The notes: generated by a model from the sequence alone, not told the origin. 64,000 nucleotides of DNA from Microcebus murinus (GCF_040939455.1 NC_134106.1:73229001-73293000); one strand, 5' to 3'. Positions 45,420 through 59,289 are shown, counted from the first letter of the stretch. A program made the numbers and translations.

Positions 45420-48400
45420 AAGTAAGAGGACTCAGGAGTTGCATTACAAAGGGGCTGGTGTACAGGAATGGAAGGAATTGCTCCAGTCTCTTCAGTGGAC
45501 AATGTAGCACATATGTCATCAGGCCACCCCTGCCCCAGATGGCTGTACAGTCAGGCACAGTCTGAGTTGAGAAAATCATACACTGCACCGGAATGCTCCT
45601 CAATTTGTCATGTGTGGGCTTTGTCTGGTTAAAGAACAGCATGGGGCTGCTGCCAAATCCTGTTATTAATGCGGCTTTAGTTTCCCCAAGGTGATCAGAC
45701 CTCAGGAAACTAAAGCCGTTAATGTCCATTGGAACAGTCTACAGAAGGCCCAGGTTGGTTTCTGCGTGTGCATTTGTGTGTGTGACTTTCTGTTCGAGTA
45801 TGTAAATCTGCACAAGATGCTCTCAACCCAAGAGTCTAGGCATGGTCTTTGGGATCGTAGATTATAATCTCCTGTAATGTGTCCAAGAACTCAGAATCCC
45901 CTTTGTCAATGCTGGAAGGGACAGAGGCTAAGGTGAGGGACATCCCGTGGTTTGGCACACCATGATGTCAATTCTTCTGGAATTCAACTCCAAACAGGAG
46001 GTGTCTCCCCACACTTGAGAAGAGGTAAAACACCTCTCCCATCTCACCTGGGGAGAGATGTGGATCACAGCAGAGAAAACCACAGCCCAGGAAAACACAG
46101 AATTCCGTAGAGCCCTGAAAGAGACATAGAGAGAGCTAGTTAACATAGTCGCTTTGGTTAACAGGTGGGCATAGCATTTACATGGAATCTTGGGGGAAAG
46201 AGAACATCAGTAGAAATCATCCAAAAAGATTCTATATAAAGGAGAAACTTTGAGGAAGTTCAGGAGCAAAGGCAAAGAATTTCCCAGGTTCTTAATGTAA
46301 TGTCGAGTGTAAACTGCAGCAGCTGTTTGAAATGGCAGACTTCATTGCTCTTCTCTGGCCATTCCCCACACGACCAGGTCAAGGATGCCGGGCTCAGGGA
46401 AGACCTGTCCTAGCCAGAAAAGCCTGCCCGACTGAACTAGACAAACCCATTCACCCTCTCTGCTCGCCCCTCTCTTTCTTCTTCCCCAACTGGAAGAGAA
46501 AGAGGAGGAGAAGCAGGGAAAGGAGAGAGCAGGTGAAAGGAGCCCACGAGGAACAGAGCTGCTGGAGGAAGGAGTCTGTGGAGTGTCATGCGAACCGCTG
46601 TGCTCAGTGCAAGATGACAGGGGAGGCCAGGAAACTCCTGGGTCATCAACAATAAAGGGAGGCTCGAGTAGCTCAAGTATATTTTGATCAGATTGAGAGT
46701 TATGGTTCCCCCAAAAGTCCTCTCTTCTTTGCTAATCTTATTTTTTTGCATCTATGTCCACTCATATTGCTACTGGCAACAGGTAAGCCCAGACTTCTCA
46801 GCTGCCTAAAGCCCCACAGGGGGCCAGCTGCACCATCCCCTTTGTCACTTACTAGCAAGTGGAGGGACAGTGCATCAGGCGCTTGGACTGAGCAATGACT
46901 GACAGGCTGAGAACCACTGTGCGATGGCCCCAGGGATGCAGACATTAGCATCTGGACCAAAAAGAGAAAGTTTTCAGGAACAGGGGTCAGGGTCTACAGG
47001 TCAGTAGAATCATCTGATTCTCATCCTCCCTGCATTTGGGGAAATAGATACCAGATCTGGTGCCCACCGAAAGCAAAATCACAGGAGTAGGATGGTCCAC
47101 GTGGGACCCTGACAGTCAGCAGGAGGCCCCACAAGCTGGGGCTTGTCTCTGGGGAGGGCTGTGGGTTTTCTTGTTATGTCATTTTAATTAAGAGTAATGG
47201 GCAGGTGATTGGCTTGATGATTGGCAGCTGCTCGGGATAATTCCTTCAGTTTTTAGAAAAACCACAAGAGGAAAAGAAAAGGGCCAGGGAACCATCCTAA
47301 CCAAGATGGGGAACACAGAGGTTACTAAAGGAAAGACAGGCACGTTGGACTAGTGGGAAGTGCTCAGCACCTGGTGTTGAAAGCTAGTGTACTTTGTCAA
47401 TAACAAAATTATGAATCTGGAAAAAAAAAAACATGATGCCATGTCAGGGTCTTTAAATTCTGAAGAAAGAATAGATGTAAAACAGAACAAGTATAAGGTT
47501 CCAGATAAATTATCTTCAGCAATAAATAACGATTTCACACAGTTAGGTGTGTGAAACAGACAGACAAAACAGACAATAAGTGAGACAAGATTCTCCGAGA
47601 GAGTATGGGGGCATGCATACTAGCCCCATATGAAGTCCTCCAGTGGGCTGATGTGGAATGAAAGAAACAAACAAACATGGGTGACAAAAAGAGAATTGGT
47701 GAAACTGTAAAGTCAGCCCTGGCTGTCTCTGGTGGAAGTGAGCACTCCCAGGTCCACAGTTTTCTCAAGGGAAGCGTCTGAACCCCAGGGGCACCCTCCC
47801 ATTGGAGCAGTTCCCACACCCACACACACGGGAAAGGGGAGGCAACTCCGGGTGCCCAGACAGATGCTGTGTACAGCTGCTTGCGAATTCTCTCCTGTTC
47901 CCACGCCATCAAGCAACTTTGGAAACCTGTCAAGACACCAATAGACAGACCTCAAACCCTAACTCAGGAAGGATAGCACCTCCCAGAGACAAGAGAAAGG
48001 GATTCAAGATTTGCTACATCAGAGCCAAGAGGGCTTTTGCAGCTACACCAGGTTTTCAAATGCAAAATGGCAGCATCCTCTAGGAAAAGAAGGACGTTTA
48101 CAAAATACAGCAAGAACATGTCTGGAAGAAAGCATTACCCCAAAAAATAGAATGAAATCCCTCATGAGCATATTGAGCTAGGAAAGTGCTTAATAAAATG
48201 AAGTCCATACAACGAGACTCCCAAAGTTGAAATGAAATTGGTAGAGTTTCCAGTTGAGGAAACAAACTGAGAACTAAGCCAGCAGAATTCAAGAAGGGTT
48301 TCTTTAGTTCTTTTTGCACTTTCTCCCTGGGAGCTCATCGGCTGGAAATGCCTTGGGCATTTAAGAGTGATGATAGGGAGCCTCAAGCGAGTGTCCCTGC

Positions 48401-48829
48401 CTCCCACTGCCCTGCGTCCTGCGTGGGAATGAGAGTATGGGAGAGTCCAGGAGGCGAGGAAGTGTCCCCAGCCACCCACCCCTGCTCCGAGAAGCCTGTC
48501 CCTCCAGCGTGGCTCCTCCCAACCTGCCCCGTCCACAGCCCCACTTTCTGCAGCCTCTTCAGTATCAGCCTGCCTTCCTTTGGCTTGCAGCTCCCTCTGG
48601 CTGCCACCCTTTCCTCCCTTCCCTCCCTTCAGATTCTGCTTTGAAAGAGTTGTCTACACTCAGCCTGCCCTTCCTTGCCATCCTCTCACCCAGAACCCAC
48701 TACAACCTGGCTTCCGCCTTCACCACTTTACAGAAACTGCAAAGTCATCATGGCCAAGTCAGCAACAGCCATGCGATGGCCAACTGTGGTGTCTCATCCC
48801 TCATCCTGCCTGTGCTCCCCGCAGGGTGG
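45420..48829. other. Gene-free sequence
   Basis: No exon, RNA gene or clear mobile element was recognised. Open frames up to about 130 codons occur on both strands, overlap one another antisense and resemble no family. Confidence 0.4.
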
Positions 48830-48927
48830 CACGCTCTTCATACAGTGAAGAGCGTGCAGTATGAAGGCTCACGCTCTTCATACAGTGAAGAGCGTACAGT
48901 ATGAAGGCTCACGCTCTTCATACAGTG
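48830..48927. repeat. 40-base hairpin minisatellite
   Basis: About 2.5 tandem copies of a 40-base unit, starting at 48830, 48870 and 48910. Each unit holds a perfect 10-base inverted repeat, cacgctcttc and gaagagcgtg, around a 7-base loop. The second arm has one change (gcgta) in the second unit. A further partial inverted repeat, cttcatac and gtatgaag, overlaps it. Confidence 0.9.
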
Positions 48928-48929
48928 CT

Positions 48930-49728
48930 CCCCTTTCCGCTCGTGTGAGTCTGTTCTCTCTTAATTCTCCTCCTGCTTGTCCAATGTCCTTTCTCTCTTT
49001 CACCAAATGCATTTGTGCTGTCCTCTCCCTGGACGTTGGTGTCCCTGGAACCTCTCTCTGGTCCCTTCTTTGCCCACTCAGCTGACTTTAGGGCACCCCT
49101 CGATGGATGTAGAGTGTGGTTATGAGCTGGCCAAACACTGAACAGCGGCTCTGTGTAGGGACTCCGTCTGCGAGCCTCCAAAACGAACCTCATTTTGAGG
49201 TTCACTGAACCTCCCTGCTATCTCTGGAGGAAAGTGTGGCCTGGGGAACGTTTCTCTTCAGGATTATGAGTACCCATGGAAATGACCTTTGTTGAGAGTG
49301 AGCTCACCGAAGCAGGTTGCTGTTTCAGTACGGTGCCATCTAGTAAGAAGTTGCATGGTGAGCTTCTCAGAGTCCAGAGGTAATGAATGTGCCTGATTTC
49401 CAGAGACCCTGCCTCTGAGAAGCCCCTCTGCAGCCCCAGTAAAAACAAGGCAGCAGCAGCCGTGCGGAGGTTCCCTGATCGCTGGTCCAGGGGGTGGGTG
49501 CCTTGAGTCATTCTCCACGGGAAAACCTGTGAGGCCCTCCCGCAATATTGGCTTTCGGGTTTTGAGTGTAATAGTCATAGTAAAATATCAGAAGGCAAAA
49601 CTGAGTCAAGTCCTTTTGTGGGGGCAGGGTGTACCCCGGAAAACTGCACGTTTGAGGGTGATAGCTAATCTATGTGATCATATTGTTAGTGAGGAAAGAC
49701 TCCTAAGGCCCTCTCTCTCTCTGTCACA

Positions 49729-49761
<33 letters not shown>

Positions 49762-50060
49762 GCCAAGGAGAGTGGCGAGGGGAAAGCAGAGACATAGTTG
49801 CAGCATCTGGGTAGGGCTAGGCCAGCAGGAAACATTAATCAGGGAATCAGGAAACCAGGGTTCTATTCTAAGCTCAGTTTGTAACGTCTTTGTGGCCTCA
49901 AGCAAGTCACTTCCCTGTTCTGAGGATTCATTTTTTTCCCCTTTGCAAGTAAGGAAGTTGAACTACATGATGTTTAAAATGCCTCCCAGATCTTCATCTC
50001 ACGAGACTATAAATATAAATTAAGCCACATTAGCTATTGTGATTAGAAAAGCTGCATTTA
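48930..50060. other. Gene-free sequence with (CA)n microsatellite
   Basis: No gene recognised. A (CA)n tract with a few interruptions lies at about 49725-49762. Confidence 0.5.
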
Positions 50061-50070
50061 TCCATTTTAG

Positions 50071-50154
50071 CCACTAGAGGAGGCTATGCATTCGTTACTA
50101 GGCTGAGGTTTTAATTTATGAATAGTTCTTTATTTTCCATTTGGCCACTAGAGG
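50071..50154 (+). promoter_or_regulatory. Pair of CTCF-core-like motifs
   Basis: The word ccactagagg occurs at 50071-50080 and 50145-50154 in the same orientation, 74 bases apart, preceded by tttag/tttgg. It resembles the CTCF core CCACTAGRKGG. Motif-level evidence only; the base after each core departs from the best consensus. Confidence 0.35.
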
Positions 50155-50214
50155 ACACTCCTGCCCTTCACGTACAGCTGACTAAGGTAAAGCAGAATTG
50201 GATTTCTTCATTTT

Positions 50215-51505
50215 CTTTTTTTTTTCCCTTCCTTTTATTTCATTATATTATGGGGGTACAAATATTGTTGGGGTTACATATATTGCCCCTGCCACCCCTC
50301 CTCCCCTTTGTGCCAGCGCTTCAAGCGTGTCCAACCCGTAGCTGGTGCATATCACACCCATTATGTAAGTATACCCCTTTCCCCTCCTCCCCCCTCCCAC
50401 CTGCCCATCACTCCATAAAAGGTTTTGTTTGGGGTTTTTTTTTGACATTTTGGTTACATTGTATTTCTTTGCCTCTCCCTAAGAAGGGTTAGAGGTATTC
50501 CCTTCTTCTCCACAATGCTCACCACATCCTTAAGATGTGGCCTCCCCCCACCCCCCCCACCCCCAATCCCTGGTGAACACTACCACCATTTGAGCAACAT
50601 AGTTTTAGTCAGTCAGTACCAATTTGATGGCGAGTAGATGTGGAGCCCACTTTCCAGATCTTGTGTCATCTCACTTTGTATAATGGGCGTAAGCTTAATC
50701 CAGGATAGCATAAAGGGTGCAAGCTCACCGGCATTTCTTAGAATTGAGTAATATTCCATTGTGAGCATATACCAAATTTTAATTATCCACTGGTGAATTG
50801 ACAGGCACTTGGGTTGTTTCCATGACCATGCAATCGTGAATTGTGCTGCCGTAAACATTCCGGTGCAGATGTCTTTGTAATAGAATGTCTTATGCTCTTT
50901 GGGGTAGATGCCCAACAATGCTATTGCTGGGTCGAATGGTATTTCCATTTCTAGCTGTTTGAGATATCTCCAAATTATTTTCCAGAAAGGTTGCACTAAT
51001 TTACAGTCCCACCAGCAGTGTAAGAGTGTGCCTGTCTCTCCACATCCTCGCCAGCATTTGTTGTTTTGGGTTTTCTTGATACAGGCCATTCTCACTGGGG
51101 TTAGGTGGTATATCATTGTGGTTTTGATTTGCATTTCTCTGATGATTAGAGATGTTGAGCATTTTTTTATATGTTTGCTGGCCATTATTCTGTCTTCTTT
51201 GGAGAAGTTTCTGCTCATTTCCATTGCCCATTTCTTGATGGGGTTGTTTGATTTTTTTCTTGTTAAATCTTTTAAGTTCTAGATAGATTCTTGGTTATTA
51301 GACCTTTATCAGAAGTGTAAAGAGCAAATATTTTCTCCCACTCTGTAGGTTGTCTATTTGCTCTAATGATAGTTTCCTTGGATGTGCAGAAGCTTTTCAA
51401 TTTGATCAGATCCCATTTGTTTATTTTTAATGCTGCCGTGATAGCCTTGGAAGTCTTCCTCAAAAATTCTTTGCCTAGACCCATGTCTGATAGGGTTCTC
51501 ATCAC
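50215..51505 (-). mobile_element. 5'-truncated LINE-1, minus orientation
   Basis: The poly-T at 50211-50231 is the reversed tail, followed by the 3' UTR. ORF2 C-terminal pieces lie at 50613-51224 ([40 protein letters not shown]) and 51272-51505 ([20 protein letters not shown]). Truncated upstream near 51505. Inactive. No clear target duplication was found. Confidence 0.9.
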
Positions 51506-51509
51506 CTAT

Positions 51510-51924
51510 GATTATCAGAAAACTCCAGGGCAGGCCACCTTTCCCAATTTAACAATAATTTATCAACAACACTTTAAGGCATAAGCAATGCTTCTTACTT
51601 AGGTCCCATAAAATATATTTAAGAAAGAATGTTTTAAATAATAATTTCTTTAAACCTTGTATTGGCTAATTATGACTGCAAGATCCTTTTGAGCATGACC
51701 CATATAATATTCATTTGCAAATTATTAGAAATATACATATTCTGTTCAAATCAGCAATATATTAAGGAAAAATCCTTAGCCAAGGATCCAAAAACAGCAC
51801 ACAGAAAGGAAAAAGCATATGGTTCTTTTCTTTCGATTAACTCATTTATTTGCAAGAAGGAAAGAAACATGCAATGTAAAATTCACCAGTAAGATTAGCT
51901 GCTGTTTATAGTTTCATGAGTATC
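51510..51924. other. AT-rich sequence, no gene
   Basis: Nothing recognised between the L1 fragment and the next LTR. Confidence 0.4.
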
Positions 51925-52311
51925 TGCTATGGTTTGAATGTGTTCCCTCCAAAATACAGGTGTTGCCAATTAAGAGGTGGGACCTTTAAGAGGTGAGGGA
52001 CCTTAGGCCATGAGGGCTCTGCCTTGATGAAAGGGATTAGCTGCCTTGTAAATGGCTTGGTGGATGGAGCCTGGCCTTTTTGCCCTCTGTCTTCTGCCCT
52101 GTGAGGACATGGTGCTCCTCCTCCATGGAGGATGCAGCATTCAAGGTGCCAACTTTGATGCAGAGAGCAGACCCTCACCAGATAAATAAACTGCTAGCAC
52201 CTTGACTTTGAACTTCCCAGCCTCCAGAACTGCAAGAAAATAAATTTCTGTTCTTTATGAATTACCCAGCATGTGGTATTCTGTTATGGCAGCACAGAAT
52301 GGACTAAGACA
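51925..52311 (+). repeat. MaLR LTR (MLT1-like)
   Basis: Starts tgctatggtttgaatgtgtt, contains ttaagaggtgggacctttaa, cccagcctccagaactgcaa and an AAATAAA-type signal, and ends ggcagcacagaatggactaa. Solo LTR. Confidence 0.8.
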
Positions 52312-53117
52312 GTACCCATGTGCAGATCGTCTATGCTGGTGCAAACATGAGCATGTGCTCATTCTTTTCATAAATAGAAGCAGAGCAGGCACAGGTGCTG
52401 TGCAGGAATGCAGAACAGTCAGGAGGAAACATAAGCTGTGAGTTCTGAGTGTGCAGGGCAGTTCCCACACCAAAGAGTTCAGCAAAGGCAGGAGTAATCA
52501 GCAGCATGGAATCAACACAGCAGGTGGAGGGGACACGGAGTTCATTCTCCACGTGCTCTTCTTGCTAGTGGAAGAGACAAAGGGCTTGCTCACTGAAGGG
52601 CATTAAATGTTCTAGATCTCTACTCAGCAATGATGAAGTAAAATTTCACTCTGGACTAATCTGTTCAGCTGGCCAAGTGTTTTTCATAAATTAGGAATAA
52701 GGGGGTGAGGTATAAACAATACCTGATTTCACTTTTGAAGCATTTTTAATCTTATCTCAGTGCTAGATTCTGCAATGAAATAGAAAATGCTGACCTGAGT
52801 GTAGGCTGAATTCATAAACATTTTTTTATTAAGAGACATCACCTAATTCCTGTAATTCTGAATGAATATTTTAAGCCAAAGACTTCCAAATAAAATCTTT
52901 TTGAGAGGATAAAAAGTTTGTTTTATTTGTCCTACAAAGGTATTAGCAGCTGCAGATGTTTAATCAGGAGAAGACGAGGTTTACAGGAGGACATGATATT
53001 GGGCTTCAGATAGTTGAAAGGTCATTCAAGATGATGCACAAGCTTATTTGACATTATTCCAGAGAATATAGCTTATTCCAGAGAAGAGAACTAGTTCAGA
53101 AGATAAAATTTACTGGG
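52312..53117. other. Gene-free sequence
   Basis: No gene or named repeat recognised; AT-rich after 52700. Confidence 0.4.
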
Positions 53118-53501
53118 TGCTATGGTTTGAATGTATGCCCCAAATTTATGTGTTGGAAATTTAATCCCCAGGGCAAAAGAAATGGAAAAAGGACCTTTGG
53201 GGAGGACTTTTTGGGGCAGAACCCTCAGGAATAAATTTAAAGGGGGCTTCAGGGTGGGTTTATTCTCTCTTGCTCTTCCGTTCTTCTTATGTGTGTAGAA
53301 CAGCATTCCTCTCTCCTCCGGAGGATCAGGGATCAAGGTACCCTCTTGGAGTGGAGACTAGTCCCTTACCAGATACCAAACCAGCTGGCACCTTGATCTA
53401 GGACTTCCCAGCCTCCAGAACTGTGAGAAATAACTTTCTATTGTTTATAAACTATCCAATCTCAGGTATTCTGTTATAACAGCATGAAACAGACTAAGAC
53501 A
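53118..53501 (+). repeat. MaLR LTR (MLT1-like)
   Basis: Starts tgctatggtttgaatgtatg and ends gttataacagcatgaaacag followed by actaagaca. It contains the cccagcctccagaactgtga block. Same class and orientation as the LTR at 51925. Confidence 0.8.
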
Positions 53502-55080
53502 CTGCGAAATCAATTTATATTCAGCATATCAACATAATCACTTACAAATGGAACTGCCCCCCATAGGTGGGCTGTTACTAAGGAGAGAGGTGCCCATACA
53601 AATGAGACAATGACCATGCGACATGTACAACAAATTATGATGAATGAGCACATGTTACTACTGGAATAAGACAAAACTTACATAACCAGGTAACAATAAG
53701 ATATTTCTTTTGTCACAAATCTCTCATTACATTTTTTTCCTTATCTTCCCTCTATTCAATCAAGAATCTGGCTCTGTCTCACTACCTGAAGGATATGCAT
53801 GTTAGGACAGATAGGGGAACTGAATTTTGTTCTCCAAAGCGTAAACTGAAAGAGGAACTTGCAGGGTTTTCAGAAAAGGTACAAGGGAGAAGATGTTTCC
53901 CCATACAGAGAGTATTTCTTTATCTTTTTTAACTGGAGAAGCATGGCATGGGTGTGCAGAAGAGGTATCTTCATTATTAGAAAGAAGCATTGTAGAATTT
54001 TCCTACTCCATTACTAACAACATTATAAAGGCCAATAAAAATGACCCATAGCAATCAAATAAGGAAAGGGGCATAACCTAATACAATAAAGAAACTGGTA
54101 ATTCAAGGAAGAAAAACAAAAAAATATATATTTTGGAGCAAAAGAGAGTGATAGCAGTTAGCTCCTAACCCAACTTCCAGTCCCACCCTCCACTAATGCC
54201 CAAATCCTGAGAATTGTCACTAATGCCCCTAAATACATAAGCAAAGCAAACTGGAACTAGGGGGTGTCCTTATATGTTCTCCCTGCTGGTGACTGGTGGA
54301 AATGGACACTGGGAAAAAACAAGAAGAAACAAGGCAGAGAGCACATGGGGACAGATTTGCTCTAATAGAAGTCAAGGCAACACACACAATTAGGAAATGA
54401 GCCAAAATCAAGGTGAGTCCTCACTGTCCTCACACCTAGAGGATCGACCTGTGCCCAGGCATTCTCACCAATACCCAGACCCCTCAGCTGCTCTTTCCCT
54501 CTGCCACCCACCCCTATTCCCTTGGACTACCAGAAAGAGTGAGGGTGTTAACGCCCTCCAGTCAAAAAAACAGGAACATGCCTATAGTCGAACAAGGTGA
54601 GTTTGTTACCAGTCGATTCCCCAGGGAACTGTGGGGTATCTCACTAAGAGCATGTCAGAAAGGACACAGAGGACTTGAGGTTGTGTTTGGTGATGATTTG
54701 AAGGAGGATTTAAGGAAAGGGGGATATTTTTCTGGGTTGGATATTGTCAGGAAGCAGGGGTAATTCCAGGGTTGGTTGGGTATCTTAATAAATCTCCCTA
54801 GATAAATCTGACTTAATAAATCTCATCTAGAAAGACATAAAACTATAATAGAGTTTTAATGGGTTAAAACTGTAGTTGGTAAAGAAGCAGCAGTGGCTCA
54901 TCATGGCTAAGATAGGAAGACACGTGGTCATTTGTGTGATTTGAACAATATTAATGCTTTGTGCTCAGACATGATTATGGAGTGGTGTTGTTTTTGTCTT
55001 GATAAGTGTGGGCACAAAGTAGTCTTGTGTGGCATGAAATTGTTTATGTGCACAGGAGAACACCGATGCCCAGCTGATAG
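53502..55080. other. Gene-free sequence
   Basis: No exon or RNA gene recognised. Confidence 0.4.
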
Positions 55081-55099
55081 GGCCAGGCCAGCTCCTGGC

Positions 55100-55300
55100 T
55101 GCTCGGGCAGCTGTCCCCAACCTTTTTGGCACCAGGGACAGGTTTCATGGAAGACAATTTTTCCATGGATTCAAGGCAGGGTGTCGGGGAGGGGAGGCAT
55201 GGCGCGGAGCTCAGGTGGTGATGCATGGCCTGGTCCATTTCCTAACAGGCCATGCACTGTTACTGGGCGGTGGCCAGGGAGTTTGGGTACCACAGTATTA
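55100..55300. repeat. Old interspersed repeat, family unassigned
   Basis: The text ctgtccccaacctttttggc, then accagggacaggtttcatgg and aagacaatttttccatgg matches a common primate dispersed repeat that I recognise but cannot name reliably. Confidence 0.5.
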
Positions 55301-55399
55301 GAGGATACTCTTCTCTTTTTCGGAGGAATAAAAACTACCCAGTGCTCATTCTGTAGCTCAACAGGAAAACAAATGGTCCTCAGATGACCTAGAAAGAAA

Positions 55400-55830
55400 T
55401 TCAAGAAATCACCCATCTAATAATGACAAAAAATTCAGAAGCAATTTAAAAAGACTGATAAATTCAACTACATTAAAGTAAAACAAAAACAAAAAAGAAA
55501 ATTTTTGCATAACAGAAAAGGACTACAACCGCAGTTAAAAGATAAATGAAAAAGTGGGAAAATATGTTGCAACTTACATCACAAAGAGCTAGTATCTTTA
55601 ATACATAAACAGTTCTTATAAATTTGGGAGGAAATAGACCAACAATCCATTGAAAAAATAAAAAAGATTTACAGGAAAATCTAAAAGTTATAGGAAAATA
55701 ACTGAAAATAGATCTTAAACACAAGAAAAGTGTTCAACATGGCTCATAAGGAGATAAATATAAATCAAAACTGTACCAAGATGTCACTTTCTACCTGTTC
55801 AATAATTTATTGTGTTGGTGAGTCTGTTTG
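55400..55830 (+). mobile_element. Old L1 ORF2 fragment
   Basis: A-rich plus-strand sequence typical of old L1 ORF2: aaaagataaatgaaaaagtgg, then cacaaagagctagtatcttt, and aagtgttcaacatggctcat. Heavily diverged and without open frames. Confidence 0.6.
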
Positions 55831-55844
55831 GACGCAGACTTTAT

Positions 55845-56235
55845 TTTCTATTAATTTTTTTATTTTTAATTATGATTGGTACGTAATAGTACATGTTTGT
55901 AGGGTACATGTGATGTTTTGATACAGGCATATAATGTGTAATAGTCAAATCAGGGTAATTGAGGTATCCATCGCCTCAAGCATTTACCATTTCTTTGTGT
56001 TAGGAACATTCTAATTCCTCTCTTTTAGTTATTTTAAAGTATACCCTAACTTATTGTTGACTATAGTCACTTTGTTGTGCTAGCAAATACTGTTCATTCC
56101 ATTTAACTATCTCACTATATTTTTGCACTAATTAACCATCCTTAATTTATCTCCCCCTCCCTGCTATCCTTCCCAGCCTCCGGCACCAATCATTCTCTCT
56201 GTCTCCATGAGATAGTGGAAACAGGAACTCTTATA
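55845..56235 (-). mobile_element. L1MA-type 3' UTR, minus orientation
   Basis: On plus: gggtacatgtgatgttttga, then caaatcagggtaattgaggt, and tttctttgtgttaggaacat, with ttgttgactatagtcacttt further on. This is the reverse strand of an L1MA-like 3' end. Confidence 0.7.
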
Positions 56236-56239
56236 CATA

Positions 56240-56960
56240 CATTCTTGGAAGTAATACAAAATGGCACAACCCTTATGGAGGGGACATTTCGTAATGTCTA
56301 AAAATGTTACATGGCTTTATTTCTTATTCCTTCTGTCTCTCTGTCCACCCCCCGCCCCGTCTATATTTGTATGTGTGTGTCTCTCTCTCCCTCTGCCCCC
56401 TACAGTGAGCTCATAGATCTCATATAACCAATTTGTTTTAGTCCATTATTCTGACATTCATGTTGTTCTATTTTGGGCTAATAAGAGACAAAAATATGTC
56501 CTTTTGACTCAAGCCATTACTCTAATTTCCTGCCTTTCTGGCATGGAAAATATCCCAGTATCATCTTGTAGATTTCCTGCCCCGGACCTGGAATCAGCCA
56601 TTCTTTTAAGTAACCCTGATTCTTTATCCTTTAAGTATCCCTTTTATTGGAAACTAGTATTATAAGGATCATGTGCTGGCTATGGGCAACTCGTTGCTAT
56701 TGGATTGCTGTTGCTTCTGAGCTTTCAGGAGAAAAGGGACATATTCCATTGGATAGCAATGAAAGTAACCATACACCAGGTGCTTAATATGAAAATTAGC
56801 AATTAAAGGAAAAAAATAAGCATTTATCCTAACTTTTTTGCATGAATTGTAAGAATACAATAAAGATGATGAGGAGAACTGCTGTGACAACAAAGTAAAA
56901 ATAAACCACCATTTTCAGAGTCTAATTCAAAAAATATTCAGACAACAATATTAATGCATT
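56240..56960. other. Gene-free sequence
   Basis: No gene recognised. A short TCTC/TGTG-rich tract lies near 56330-56400. Confidence 0.4.
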
Positions 56961-56973
56961 AAAAGATCATCTA

Positions 56974-57326
<353 letters not shown>

Positions 57327-57333
57327 TCATCTA

Positions 57334-59280
57334 TCACCACCTGAATGTAATTGACCTTAGCGCCAATAAAATTGGGTAACAAACGTTGGGAACCTCATTC
57401 GTGATGAGACAGGAAGCACACCTCACCTTTATAAAGCACCCTTGCCACAGATGTTAAATGTGACTTCGTGAAGCCTGTAGGGCTAATTTTCTTCACAAGA
57501 AATATAGAAAATGGAGAAAGAAGTTAAATGACATCACAAAGAAGCAAGTAGAAAAATCTAGGAGGTAGGACAGCCAACCTGGTTGGGACAATTAACCTGA
57601 TGTCTACAACAGGTCCGTGGCATGGGACTCAGATGGAAGAAGGGCCAGCCTTGATTAGGGACTCCAGAGTCATGACCATCAAATGTAATGTGTTAACCTT
57701 ATTGATATCCTGATGCTCACAGACCAACAATAATTCTGATGTAGCTGCATAAATTCAGTCATGATCACGGTAATAAATGATACCAAGGAATTAATGTTAA
57801 TTTTGTTAAGTATGATAATCAGGGTCACATTATCACTTTTGTGGGTTCTAGGAACTTTTGTATCTGGAGGCTCCTTCCTCCATGTACACAATATTGAAAA
57901 GTATGTTTTATGACCTCATTTGTATAAAGTTTAATATAGTCCAATAGGCCCTTACTATTATATATTATTATTATATATTTATCTTTCAGAATTTAAAAGA
58001 AATAACAATTAAAACATTTTCCTGAGCTCCTAAAAGTATTATGAGTCTTAGGCACTGTGCCAACTGTGCTCTCTGGATAAGTCAGCCCGGATGATAATAC
58101 CAGAGAGAATTGAAGGAGATTCTTCTCAATTGCTTTACACTATAGAGTAAATTAATGAGAATTTAATTGACAAAAGCAAGAGCTCAGGATGAGAAGATAA
58201 AACTGAATAAAAGTGAAAGAGAGATTATAATTCTAAGAGAAAAAATTTAAAACCCACATAAGTATCATCATTACATAATTAATACGTGAATTAGAAACAG
58301 CAAGGAAGAGAATAGTCATCACTAAAAATATTTTGCTGACAGAATAATTATTGGTGATGATCACAATTGACTTATAAAATGAAGACTAAGGTGAAATAAA
58401 TTAGTCTAAATATCCTCAGTTCTATTTATTGATCCCTAATAAAGTGGAGCACCTGCAGGGTTCTAGCCATTCTCTTCTGGATGAACCCTGGGTGGCCTTG
58501 TCTCTCTACAAGAGTGGTGTCCAGAGTGCAGTACAGTTTCCCAGTTACTGTCAAACAGGCAGACAGTAGTGAAGAACCCTGGTATTACTTGTCTCTAATT
58601 GGTGTAAACCAAGGGTGATAATTGGTATACTGAGTCTATGCGAGGAAACAGATCTTTGTTGAGAATCTCAAAGAAGGCAGAACTGCTGTTCTTGGGAATT
58701 CTACTTGCACTATGGTCACTAGAAATGCAGTACCAGTGTCACAAAAGAGTTTTGGAAGCAAGGCACTTCTGGTTCCATTCATGAGGGAGAGAAATGTATT
58801 AAACTTACCCTCCTGCTGTGATCAACTATAAAACTGAAATATATAAAGTAACCATTTTTTAGGCATAGGACAACAACTAATGCAGGGCTGTGACCTTTGA
58901 GAGATGAAAAATACTCGTGGTAAATCCTACATTCACCCCAGCTTCCTGCCTAGGGGCATTTTCCAAAATGTAGCTCAAAGAAGGGCAGCCCAGAAAGCAG
59001 TCATTGTTCTGGGTGGAGGAAGCATAGATCAGAGAGGAAGTCTGCTGAAGTAGTTGGAATTTGAAAATTAGGAAACAGAGAGGAGGAAATTGCCCGAGGA
59101 GGAGCCCTAGAAACCTGCATGTGGGTTATCTTGAATCTTTGGTCAAATGCTAAAGCCTGGCAGAGAACAGCTGAGGGTAGGAAGAGCTTGGTGAGGAGCT
59201 GAAGAGAGATTCTAGAGGTCAGAGACTTTGGAGTTCTTACCACCTAGAGTGAAGAGATCTTTCTAAACACCCTGGGAATT
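57334..59280. other. Gene-free sequence
   Basis: AT-rich. No gene, RNA or named repeat recognised. Confidence 0.4.
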
Positions 59281-59289
59281 CAATTTAGA

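Noticed and set aside
49725..49762. Regular short repeats considered as an array
   Set aside because: Simple (CA)n microsatellite; there is no spacer-repeat structure and the DNA is mammalian, so not CRISPR.
54932..55387. 151-codon plus-strand frame
   Set aside because: Overlaps a common dispersed repeat and has no protein family signature.
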